Positions 32,219 to 39,948 of a stretch of DNA of 64,000 nucleotides are shown in pieces (position 1 is the stretch's first letter; every line of letters starts with the position of its first letter). Source of the stretch: Desulfatitalea sp. BRH_c12 (GTDB lineage: Bacteria; Desulfobacterota; Desulfobacteria; Desulfobacterales; Desulfosarcinaceae). Under the pieces are notes generated by a model. It was not told the origin of the DNA, made no database searches, and saw nothing but the letters and a program-made list of their open reading frames with translations. A program made the position numbers and the translations under genes. Where the stretch lies: the NCBI GenBank assembly GCA_000961655.1, contig LADR01000045.1, positions 62,001-126,000 on the forward strand, read 5' to 3'.

Positions 32219-32344
32219 AATCAGGAATAGACTTTTACCAATATCATAAGATATTGCTGACCTGTGACATCTTGCCAAGTTTTCAAATGCATCTTGCAAA
32301 TTCAAGTGAGAACTGTTGGCCAAACCAAATCCACTCTTGGCTGT

Positions 32345-32475
32345 ATAACACATTGAAAACCAAGACCGGCGACTTGCCGGCAGGTGTAACCTTATATCCT
32401 TCGACCGCGGTTCTGATCGGCACCCCGAAAGCCGGGGAGCAGCAGCGTCTATCCGCTGACCATCGCCGCCGAAAA
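32345..32475 (+). pseudogene. Fragment of a putative Ig-like (He_PIG) repeat protein
   Basis: Translation gives GDLPAGVTLYPSTAVLIGTP in one frame, continuing as VYPLTIAAENG after a frame change. This matches the LPAGLTL-GTP-AG pattern of putative immunoglobulin domains in large surface proteins. Only one repeat remains and it runs into transposase sequence, so it is a broken fragment, perhaps carried by the transposon. Confidence 0.4.
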
Positions 32476-32912
32476 TGGTTCAAACGCAAAATGGTCCAAA
32501 AACTTACTGGTCCTAATGCAATATCGGCCCTGGCATTGTCAAAGCAGGTTGACGTACCTCAAACAACACTGTCAAAATGGTTGCGAAATGCTGGAATTGA
32601 TACACCTTTTAGTTTCTCCGGTAAACCTAATGACACTGTGCAAATGAGGAGCCCCGTGACCAAAAAACGCCCGAACGACTGGAGTCCGGTTCTGAAAGTA
32701 GTTTTTATCGAGTTTAAAAGAACAAAAAATGATCAATCACCGCCAACTATCAAATCCGGCCACCCATCATCGGCCAAATGCGCATGTGGCAACCGGTCCT
32801 TGCCAGGTCTGGAGTTGGGATATAACTTACCTGCGCTCGCCGGTACGTGGAATGTTTTTCTACCTATACATGTTCGTTGATGTATGGAGTAGAAAAGTAG
32901 TCGCAATGCGTT
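32476..32912 (+). pseudogene. Internally deleted IS3-family element (OrfA and OrfB pieces)
   Basis: OrfA-type helix-turn-helix sequence is visible (KRKMVQKLTGPNAISALAL, then KQVDVPQTTLSKWLRNAGI), followed by RPNDWSP. After a frame change comes the start of an OrfB DDE domain, CQVWSWDITYLRSPVRGMFF and YMFVDVWSRKVVA, with the first catalytic aspartate in WDITYL. The middle and the C-terminus are missing. Its right edge, near 32912, cuts into a minus-strand gene (32912-32974). Confidence 0.75.
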
Positions 32913-32974
32913 CATTTTTTGCTATTTGTTAGCAGCGATCTGTAATACTTGCCTCCACAATTTTTCATAACCAT
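32912..32974 (-). pseudogene. 5' remnant of a gene downstream of the MerB-like selenoprotein
   Basis: ATG 32974 has AAGGAG eight bases upstream, and the frame reads MVMKNCGGKYYRSLLTN before running into IS3 remnant sequence and a TGA. It is the second position of the minus-strand unit beginning with the MerB-like gene (117-nt gap). It looks like the start of a second gene in the unit, truncated by the transposon. No family can be assigned from 17 residues. Confidence 0.45.
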
Positions 32975-33090
32975 GATCAGGTCTCCTTTACTTATCTTCG
33001 ACAGCTTGACAGTTTAATACCAGCAATGTTCTTCCATGGACTGAACCTGATGGATTCGCGGTACTGCATCCAGCAAAGACAGGTGGTTTA

Positions 33091-33801
33091 TTAATCTGAA
33101 ATTGGTGCCCAGAATAGTGAATTTCCTTTAATTTCCTTGATTTTTTCCAAAAAAAACGACTTATAGACTGATATGGATGATACATAATTCTTGCTCAATT
33201 TATCAGTGTGAAGTGGTGTGCTAAAAATCGTCATAAGATCATTGAGTGATAGAATACCTTCGTCGGTACCATCTTGAAATCCTGACCAGTTCCTCACATG
33301 TTCTTCCGACCGGAAGAGATTCATGCGGCCTCATGCGAAAGACCAGTTTTTTGCCCAATCGCTCAGTGGAACATTTGTATATGCCATAATCTCTGATGTG
33401 CTTTGGTTTTTTATTACCCCGTCGCACAAAACAACGCGGATGAACTCACCACAATCCAAACATGGCGCATCGACTTGAATTGTTTTACCGGGGAAGACCC
33501 AGCAAACTGCCAGGGCGTCAAAACCTCATGGTGTAAACCATTTTTGCTGTCCATCTACCGAAATACGGTATTGCGTCGGTAAGTTGCTGAAAGGACTAAA
33601 TGTAACAATGAAGTCTGTATGTGGATGCAACCACATGGCTCCCAACTTGGCATTCATCAATTCATGCAGTAGATTTTTACCCGAATCTGGTTGAATTTTA
33701 AATTCTCGTGAGATCTCGGTGTAATGTGGAGCGTGACCGGTTTTGACAAAGGTATTCATGATAAAATGATGGGTCCGGTTTAACGACAGCAGGTCAACCA
33801 T
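33091..33801 (-). CDS. MerB-like (organomercurial lyase family) protein with two predicted selenocysteines
   Basis: ATG 33801 follows AAGGAGG. Read straight through, the frame has TGA at codon 92 (33528-33526) and codon 157 (33333-33331) and ends at TAA 33091, 236 residues. Order: N-terminal winged-helix-like region (HHFIMNTFVKTGHAPHYTEI), FSNLPTQYRISVDGQQKWF, then TP-U-GFDALAV, a Cys cluster (DAPCLDCGEF), and SFA-U-GRMNLFRSEEHVRNW. From memory of E. coli MerB, U92 aligns with catalytic Cys96 (Asp95 with Asp99, Cys114 with Cys117) and U157 with Cys159. Both TGAs precede SECIS-like hairpins and conservation continues past each, arguing against decay. MerB cleaves carbon-mercury bonds; the substrate here is unproven and no merA, merT or merP is near. 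Divergent from the Sec-LysR gene. Confidence 0.8.
33302..33317 (-). promoter_or_regulatory. SECIS-like hairpin after TGA codon 157 of the MerB-like gene
   Basis: A perfect 6-bp stem TCTTCC/GGAAGA closes the tetraloop GGTC, with the loop 20-23 nt after the TGA. GGUC is the apical loop sequence of the E. coli fdhF SECIS. Confidence 0.72.
33498..33525 (-). promoter_or_regulatory. SECIS-like hairpin after TGA codon 92 of the MerB-like gene
   Basis: Starting directly after TGA, nt 11-13 CCC pair with nt 26-28 GGG, T14 is bulged, G15-T25 wobble, and GCA (16-18) pairs with TGC (22-24) around loop GTT. The GCA/TGC top, bulged U and loop G sit at nearly the same distances as in the E. coli fdhF SECIS. 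Confidence 0.6.
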
Positions 33802-33965
33802 AAATCCTCCTTTTTTTAATCGTTTCAAAAACTAACTTTGCCAACAATACCAAATATTTTCGCTTAAGTTACGCCTTTTCACTCGCCGTTCGTCTCTCAA
33901 TTTCTTTAATCGTTTTTCATGTTGACCTCATATTGTATATTTCGCAATTATTGATTAATAGGGAT

Positions 33966-33986
33966 AATCGATCGTGTCCAACGATT
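33966..33986. promoter_or_regulatory. LysR-type operator-like palindrome in the divergent promoter region
   Basis: AATCG (33966-33970), 11 nt, CGATT (33982-33986) forms a perfect interrupted dyad 43 nt before the LysR start. It lies in the 227-nt gap (33802-34028) shared by the two divergent selenoprotein genes. TTGACC at 33931 may be a -35 element for the LysR gene. The gap holds no other gene. Confidence 0.5.
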
Positions 33987-34028
33987 AATTCCGATACAAC
34001 CCATCGGATCTTACGATAGGAGAATGAA

Positions 34029-34913
34029 ATGGAATTCCGCCAACTTAGGACATTCCGCGTTGTTGCGGATAATTTAAGCTTTTCTAAAGCCGCAGAGCAG
34101 CTATTTATGGCGCAGTCCTCGGTATCCGCTCAAATCAGATTGTTGGAGGAAGAACTGGATTTGAAGCTATTTGACCGCATTGGCCGTCGTGTTGTCACTA
34201 CAGATGCTGGTCTGAAACTCTATGAATATGCCCGTCGCATAGAAGAAATGACTGATGAAATCCACTCAGAGGTGACCGGTGCTAAAAACGTCCGAGGGTC
34301 GTTGACAATCCGAATTCCCGAAACCTTGGCAACTATATACATGCCTCAAGTAGTGGATCGCTTTCACGAAGACAATCCACAGGCAAAACTGAATTTTATC
34401 AACTGTTCAGACGTACAACTGCGGGAGGAATTAAACTCAGGGCGCATCGACCTAGCCTTTTTGATGACGGACTCTATTCACTTAGGAGAGGTCAATGTTC
34501 GTATGCTTAGAACCGAAAATCTTGTCCTCATTTCGGGTCCAGCAAATTCGCTATCCAAGCGAAGAAAAGTAATGCCGGATGACTTGTATGGACAAACCGT
34601 ACTTTTGCCCAAAACCGACTGAAGTTATCGTAAGGCATTCGAGCGGTCGCTTGAAAGACAAAAAATATCGTCTCATAAGCTTGAGTTTTCAAGTATAAAC
34701 AGTATGCGGAATTGTCTAAAACGAGGGGTTGGTTATTCTATTTGTCCAGAAATATCGGTTAGTAAAGAACTTACCGATGGGAGTTTATCAAAACTCAGAT
34801 GGGGTTCAGAGCATTTTGAAACATCTGTAATTATGATATGGCATGCTGAAAAGTGGTGTTCCCCGTTACTCAAACATTTTATGATGTTATCTACGGATAT
34901 TATCTCCAATTAG
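34029..34913 (+). CDS. LysR-type transcriptional regulator with predicted selenocysteine at position 198
   Basis: Begins MEFRQLRTFRVVADNLSFSK, with the LysR helix-turn-helix AAEQLFMAQSSVSAQIRLLE and effector domain start SLTIRIPETLATIYMPQVV. TGA at 34620-34622 is codon 198; the same frame continues SYRKAFERSLERQK ... EFSSINSMRNCLKRGVGYSI and stops with TAG at 34913, giving 294 residues, exactly LysR length. By my alignment from memory, TD-U-SYRKAF lies over GH-C-LRDQ of OxyR, so U198 matches the peroxide-sensing Cys199; other LysR proteins also often have Cys there. A SECIS-like hairpin with loop GGTC follows. GGAG lies upstream of ATG 34029. It is divergent from, and probably controls, the MerB-like selenoprotein gene. 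The alternative is a nonsense-mutated pseudogene. Confidence 0.78.
34638..34655 (+). promoter_or_regulatory. SECIS-like hairpin after TGA codon 198 of the LysR-type gene
   Basis: TTCGAGC (34638-34644) pairs with GCTTGAA (34649-34655), seven pairs with one G-T wobble, closing tetraloop GGTC. The loop lies 23-26 nt after the TGA, within the window used by bacterial SelB. Confidence 0.7.
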
Positions 34914-34961
34914 TTACTTTTTGACCATCTATTTACCAGGTACAGATAGCCCAAAGGTCCA

Positions 34962-35235
34962 ATGAAAACATCCAGGGCAGCCCAAGTCTGGATCGAGTAC
35001 CACATGAACCATTCCAAAAAAATACGGTTCGTTCCTATAAGGTGGTGATCGAGCGCTTCTGCCACAGTACGGCGATGATAAAAACGATCAACTGACCTCC
35101 GACCAGATCCTTGCCTTCCTCAATCAACTCACTGAGGGCAACAAACCTTACGCCAAACGAATCAGATGCTCCCAGCTTTCATGCTTTTTTAATTTCGTGC
35201 ATAACAACATAATGCTCATTGCCCTGATTTGCTGA
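34962..35235 (+). pseudogene. Tyrosine recombinase fragment (N-terminal core-binding domain)
   Basis: From ATG 34962 frames give VWIEYHMNHSKK, then (shifted) NTVRSYKVVIERFC, DQLTSDQILAFLNQLTEGNK and PYAKRIRCSQLSCFFNF, the SAM-like N-terminal domain of phage-type integrases. At least two frameshifts and the absence of a catalytic domain make it dead. It differs from the integrase beside tRNA-Gln, so more than one element has inserted here. Confidence 0.6.
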
Positions 35236-35274
35236 GCGTGGGTTGTTCTCTCTATCCGCGGCTCACGCCGAAGC

Positions 35275-35420
35275 CAAGAGACCTCTAAGAGGTGAACCAG
35301 CCTCTGCCAGTTGTATAAGGTGGCTTCGCTGATGCATTCTTCGAAAAGGGTAACTGTTCGGTTGTGCGGTGGCCCCATCTATTTCAGCACGGCCTTTTTG
35401 AGCTCTGACGAATATCGCAT
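35275..35420 (-). pseudogene. Transposase OrfA-like fragment
   Basis: From ATG 35420 the frame reads MRYSSELKKAVLK, an in-frame TAG at 35381, then MGPPHNRTVTLFEECISEAT and LYNWQR. This is the N-terminal helix-turn-helix of IS3-type OrfA proteins. The rest is unrecognisable. The 636-nt gap between the LysR gene and the XRE regulator contains only this and the preceding fragment. Confidence 0.55.
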
Positions 35421-35549
35421 GCATGAACATGCCTCCCCGATCGCAATTAATTTTTCATAATTTGAGTTGACAAATGTTTCTTATAATGAAACAGATTCTT
35501 TCAAGCCTACATACAATAAATGCAATTCAACAAATAAGAGTATCCCAAT

Positions 35550-36128
35550 ATGAAACAAACATCTGTGCTCATAGAATCGGAAATAGGAAAGAGGATCAAG
35601 GCTCTTCGATTGGAAAAACGTATTACCCTGGAGAATCTCTCCGCCCAAACGGGTTTTACGAAAGGCTATCTCTCCAAAGTCGAAAAATCCGAAAAGGCCC
35701 CACCGGTTTCAACTCTTGGCACTATCGCCCGTGCCCTCAATACGACTATTTCGCACCTTCTGGGTGAAGACAACTATTCGCTGTCCATCAGTCTTGTCAA
35801 AAAAACAGAAAGACAGTTGATCACAGGTGGTGGGACAAGCGTTGGATATTCTTATGAAGCTGTGGCCCAAAAGTTTAACAACAAGGCGATGGAGCCCTTT
35901 GTTCTGACCCTCCCGGTCAACCCAAAGAAGAGAAAATTCTATCATCACATAGGACAGGAGATCCTTTTTGTTCTGGAAGGCACTATGAGGTTTTTTCACG
36001 GCACAGAAGAGTTGATCGCCGAAGAAGGCGATTGTGTGTATTTGGATTCGAGCATACCTCATTTCGGAGAATCCGTGGGCGAAAAAGCTGTCAAATGTTT
36101 CATGGTCGTTTTCAGCCCAGATAATTAA
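35550..36128 (+). CDS. XRE-family regulator with C-terminal cupin domain
   Basis: 192 residues. Residues ~12-68 form an XRE helix-turn-helix (IKALRLEKRITLENLSAQTG, FTKGYLSKVEKSEKAPPVST); residues ~115-185 form a cupin (GQEILFVLEGTMRFFHGTEE, CVYLDSSIPHFGES) with the ligand/metal-site histidine. Such regulators typically sense small carboxylates, amino acids or polyamines and control the neighbouring operon, here the liv/CoA-transferase genes 50 nt downstream on the same strand. Ribosome site is weak. Confidence 0.85.
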   Translation: MKQTSVLIESEIGKRIKALRLEKRITLENLSAQTGFTKGYLSKVEKSEKAPPVSTLGTIARALNTTISHLLGEDNYSLSISLVKKTERQLITGGGTSVGYSYEAVAQKFNNKAMEPFVLTLPVNPKKRKFYHHIGQEILFVLEGTMRFFHGTEELIAEEGDCVYLDSSIPHFGESVGEKAVKCFMVVFSPDN

Positions 36129-36178
36129 CAAAAACGCGCGCACATTTCAGGAAGCCTTATAACACGAAAGGAAATTGC

Positions 36179-37031
36179 ATGAGCGGCATTCCCGTTTTTT
36201 TCCTTCACGGCCTTGCCTACGCCGGACTTCTTTTTCTTGTCTCGGCGGGTCTCACCCTCATCTTCGGGATGATGAACGTCCTGAATTTCGCCCATGCGGC
36301 AATGTACATGCTGGGTGCCTACTTCTCCTACACTATCGTCATGCAGTTGACCGGACAATTCTGGATGGCGATGATCTTGGTCCCCTTGATCCTTTTTTTT
36401 ATTGACCCAGATCGTGACCGAACTCTTTCACCCTGCCGGTACAAAGGATTTCGCCCCTTACGCGAGCCAGCTCATTGCTGTCAAACCGGATGTCATTTTC
36501 ACGCCTAACTGGGGTAACGATCTTACGCTGCTGCTCAAGCAGGGCCGCCCTATGGGAATGAATCAAAAAGTGTTTTCCTACTACATCAATGATGAAGTGA
36601 CCATTCAGGCGCTTGGCAACGACGAGCTGATGATTGGTAACATGGGGGCGGAAATATATACGCTTTCCATTCCCACCAAAAAAAATGAGGAATTCGTTGC
36701 CAAGTTTTATAAGGACAAGGGATATTATCCGACGTGGCTGCGCGGCAAAGCCTATATCGCCACCATGTTCTGGGCCGAAGCTGTCAAGAAAGCCGGAACT
36801 ACCGACGTAGAAAAAGTCATCAAGGCATGGGAAGGCCTCACCTATGACGGACCCGCCGGCATCTGGACAATGCGCGCCTGCGATCATCAGGCGCAGGTAC
36901 CTTACTGGTATACCGAAATGGTGGCAAAAACATCTTATTTCAATCATGCCTTCAAAGCACCGGCAGGCATGATATCCTCAACAGCGGTGGAAGTGCCGTG
37001 TGAGGAGACCGGCTGCACCATGAAGAAGTAA
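36179..37031 (+). pseudogene. Deletion scar joining livH 5' part to a substrate-binding protein 3' part
   Basis: From ATG 36179 (AAGGA upstream) the first ~74 codons are the N-terminus of a branched-chain-type permease (AGLTLIFGMMNVLNFAHAAM). At about 36395-36402 the frame changes and the sequence becomes the C-terminal two-thirds of a periplasmic ligand-binding protein (HPAGTKDFAPYASQLIAVKP ... TGCTMKK, stop 37031). A deletion removed the rest of livH, presumably livM, livG and livF, and the start of the binding protein. Neither product is functional. An intact transporter of the same class exists at 46200-50840. Confidence 0.8.
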
Positions 37032-37226
37032 TGCTTCAACGAATCAGCGCCAAATGCGTCCTGAGCGTCTTGTCGCTCGGGATGCTGAGGCGGCTTCTTG
37101 TTTATGCCCGGACTATCGCTTCCTGTGACGGACGCGATTGGCATTCAGAAGCGATTTTAAACCGACATTTGCACAACTTTCCGCAAAGTTCAGATCGTTC
37201 CAAGATATGTCAAGTGAGGAGTTGAT

Positions 37227-38276
37227 ATGGGAGAAGTAAACAGCAAGGTCATGAGGGCCAAAGAGGCAGTCGCACGTTTTGTCCAAGACGGTGACGAACT
37301 GGTGATCGGCAACTATACCGTGGGAAGCTGCGCTGAGTTGGTCTATGAGATCATCAGGCAAAACAAGAAAGGTTTCACCCTGTATTCACAATCCGGTATC
37401 TTTGATGTCGAGGTCCTGGTCGCCGGCGGTTGCGTCGATCGCCTGGTTTCCACCTATGTGATGCGTTCCGGCGGCAAGAAAGGCGGATCAGCCGTCGAAC
37501 GGGCGCTGAATGCCGGCACGCTCCAGATCGAAGATTACACGAACTTCGATTACAATGCCCGGCTGGTGGCTGGAATGCATGGTTTTTCGTACATGCAGGT
37601 TCTGGAAGGTGTCATGGCCACCGACCTTTTCCGGAAGCGCGGATTCATGGGCGAGGACAAATTCCGGGTAATCAGATGCCCTTACACAGGCAAGGATACG
37701 GTCACGGTGCCTGCCGCGAATCCCGACGTGTGTGTGATTCATGTTCAGCGGGCCGATGAGTTCGGAAACGCGCAGTACTGGGGCGCCATGGGGAGTGTGG
37801 CAGCCGCGGCGCTGGCCAGCAAAAAAATCATCGTTTCCTGTGAAGAAATTGTCGACCATGAGATCATTCAATCGAGTCCCCATCTGACCATTATTCCTGC
37901 CTATCGGGTCAATGCGGTTGTGGAGATTCCCTGGGGCGCCCACCCGACGGAAGTTCTAGGCTATTACAATCTGGACTATTTCATGTACAACGGTTTATTT
38001 TCTTCGGCTGCGGCAACAGCCGACGGTTTGAAAGAGTGGATGGAAGAATGGGTATACGAATGTCCGGATCGTCCGTCCTACATAGAGCATTATATCCGTA
38101 AATTCGGCACCGCCGCTCTTGATGAAATCAAAGCCAAGCCTTTATACTCTGCTCCGGCCAATTACGGATCTGCCTTTCATTCGCGATGGGATCGCAACGG
38201 CAAAGAAAGAAGCATGGGTGTAACACGGGTGCAGCTGGAGAATTTGTTGAAAGAAAAAGGAAAACTATATGAGTAA
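37227..38276 (+). CDS. CoA-transferase family I, alpha subunit (glutaconate CoA-transferase A-like)
   Basis: 349 residues, GAGGAG before ATG 37227. Features of the GctA-like subunit: VQDGDELVIGNYTVGSCAEL near 20-40, the FDVEVLVAGGCVDRLVSTYV region, and VIHVQRADEFGNAQYWGAMG. It overlaps the beta subunit gene by eight bases, so the two form a heteromeric enzyme that moves CoA between a donor thioester and a carboxylate. Substrate not readable; related actinobacterial pairs act in steroid-ring degradation and others on glutaconate or 3-oxoacids. Confidence 0.85.
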   Translation: MGEVNSKVMRAKEAVARFVQDGDELVIGNYTVGSCAELVYEIIRQNKKGFTLYSQSGIFDVEVLVAGGCVDRLVSTYVMRSGGKKGGSAVERALNAGTLQIEDYTNFDYNARLVAGMHGFSYMQVLEGVMATDLFRKRGFMGEDKFRVIRCPYTGKDTVTVPAANPDVCVIHVQRADEFGNAQYWGAMGSVAAAALASKKIIVSCEEIVDHEIIQSSPHLTIIPAYRVNAVVEIPWGAHPTEVLGYYNLDYFMYNGLFSSAAATADGLKEWMEEWVYECPDRPSYIEHYIRKFGTAALDEIKAKPLYSAPANYGSAFHSRWDRNGKERSMGVTRVQLENLLKEKGKLYE

Positions 38277-39090
38277 ATCTTACACGTTGGATGAGCTGCT
38301 GGCCATTGCTGTGGCCAAGGAAATTAATGACTATGAAAACGTGGTTCTGGGTGTTGGGGTGCCGATGACAGCGGGGGCCTTGGCTAAAGCCCTTTTCGCG
38401 CCTCACGCGACTTTGATGATGGAATCGGGAATTGTCGACATCCGCCCTCTGTTGTCGCTGAACAACATCGCCGACGCACACTCCTGTAAAGGGTTTTCCT
38501 ATGCCACCGATCTTTTTTCCGCTTTTACAGCTACCTATCGTGGTTTTGTCGATGTCTGCTTCCTCGGCGTGGGTCAGGTGGATAAGTACGGCAATCTCAA
38601 CACGACAGTAATCGGCGACTATGATAAGCCGACTCTGAGGCTTCCAGGTTCCGGCGGCGCAGCCGACTTTATTTCATACTCCAAAAGAACTGTCCTGACC
38701 ATGCGGGGGGGCACGTTTGTGGACAAGCTCGACTATCTCACATCTCCTGGCTATCTGGAAGGCGGTGACAGCCGGGATAAAACGGGCTTGTTTCCCAAAG
38801 GTTCGGGACCCAGCGCTCTGATCAGCACAAAGGGAATTTTCCGGTTCGATCCGGTCACTAAGGAAATGTACCTGAGCCAGATCCATCCCGGTGTCAGTCT
38901 TGAAAACGTCCGAAAAGATATTCCCTGGGACCTGAAAGTGGCTCCGGACCTGACGGAAACAATGCGACCCACTGATGAAGAAATTGATTTTATCCGTGAT
39001 TTTGCACCGGAGCTGTCTGCCGGACGACAACTGGCGGTGGAATTGAGAGCCGCCTATCAAATGGAAAAATCGCGCTTGCATTGCGTGTGA
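38269..39090 (+). CDS. CoA-transferase family I, beta subunit (glutaconate CoA-transferase B-like)
   Basis: 273 residues starting inside the end of the alpha gene. The active-site region LMMESGIVDIRP carries the glutamate that forms the enzyme-CoA thioester in this family, and GVGQVDKYGNLNTTVIG and RLPGSGGAADF are typical. Partner of the preceding subunit. AAGGA precedes ATG 38269. Confidence 0.87.
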   Translation: MSKSYTLDELLAIAVAKEINDYENVVLGVGVPMTAGALAKALFAPHATLMMESGIVDIRPLLSLNNIADAHSCKGFSYATDLFSAFTATYRGFVDVCFLGVGQVDKYGNLNTTVIGDYDKPTLRLPGSGGAADFISYSKRTVLTMRGGTFVDKLDYLTSPGYLEGGDSRDKTGLFPKGSGPSALISTKGIFRFDPVTKEMYLSQIHPGVSLENVRKDIPWDLKVAPDLTETMRPTDEEIDFIRDFAPELSAGRQLAVELRAAYQMEKSRLHCV

Positions 39091-39123
39091 AAGATGCATT
39101 GGAATGCAGATCAGGAGGATGGA

Positions 39124-39885
39124 ATGCGATTAAAAAACAAAGTGGCAATCATCACGGGCGCCAGCAAGGGCATCGGTAAAGCCATTGCGATGGCGTTTGC
39201 CAGGGAAGGGGCTGCCGTTGTTATCGCCAGCCGCTCGATGAATTTGCTGACCGCCATTGAGAAGCAGGTCCAGGCGGACGGAGGTGAATGCCTGGCCCTG
39301 CCCTTGGATGTGCGAAACCCGGAAAGTGTCGATGCTATGGTCGATAAGACCATTGAAAAGTATGGCCGGCTGGACATCCTGGTAAACAATGCGGGCATTT
39401 CCATGGCGTGCCCTTCCGAAAACCTTTCCTTGAAAGATTGGAAAAACGCGCTGGAAACAGATTTGTATGGTGTTTTTTATGGATGTCAGGCTGCAGCGCG
39501 GGTGATGATTCCGCAAGGCAGCGGTTCTATTATCAATGTCACTTCGATTTACGGAATCGTTGCAGCGCCCGCCCGTTTGGCCTATTGCACTAGCAAGGCA
39601 GGCGCAAACATGCTGACAAAAGTTCTGGCCGCGGAATGGGCCGCAAAGAAGATCCGCGTGAACGCCATAGCGCCTGGATACGTCCGCACGGAATTGGTGG
39701 ATGGTGTTATTCAAAAGGGCATGATTTCACTGTCGGCTATTGAAAAAAGGACTCCCATGGGAAGACTCGGTGAGTCTGAAGATATGGTCGGGATCGCCGT
39801 ATACATGGCTGGCGATGAATCCTCGTTTTTGACGGGGAGCATTGTCAATGTTGACGGGGGCTGGGTGGCGTACGGATATTTGTAA
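39124..39885 (+). CDS. Short-chain dehydrogenase/reductase (FabG-like)
   Basis: 253-residue SDR from ATG 39124, which has AGGAGG five bases upstream; the open frame starts ten codons earlier. TGASKGIGKAI binds NAD(P), NNAGISMACPSENL follows, and catalytic Ser/Tyr/Lys are in NVTSIYGIV and LAYCTSKAG. It lies between the CoA-transferase genes and a 3-hydroxyacyl-CoA dehydrogenase remnant, so a role in 3-hydroxy/oxoacyl-CoA interconversion is plausible. It is not the housekeeping FabG (25691-26455). Confidence 0.85.
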   Translation: MRLKNKVAIITGASKGIGKAIAMAFAREGAAVVIASRSMNLLTAIEKQVQADGGECLALPLDVRNPESVDAMVDKTIEKYGRLDILVNNAGISMACPSENLSLKDWKNALETDLYGVFYGCQAAARVMIPQGSGSIINVTSIYGIVAAPARLAYCTSKAGANMLTKVLAAEWAAKKIRVNAIAPGYVRTELVDGVIQKGMISLSAIEKRTPMGRLGESEDMVGIAVYMAGDESSFLTGSIVNVDGGWVAYGYL

Positions 39886-39948
39886 GAAGGGTGTGACAAA
39901 CGTCAACGAAGTTGAATCGACAAATATTTATCGAGGAGGAAGTCAATA

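Noticed and set aside
33091-34913. A conventional mercury-resistance (mer) operon
   Set aside because: There is no merA, merT, merP or MerR-type regulator; only the MerB-family resemblance supports a mercury link.
35275-35420. In-frame stop in the MRYSSELKKAVLK frame as recoding
   Set aside because: The stop is TAG, the protein is a fragment of a transposase, and nothing suggests pyrrolysine use.
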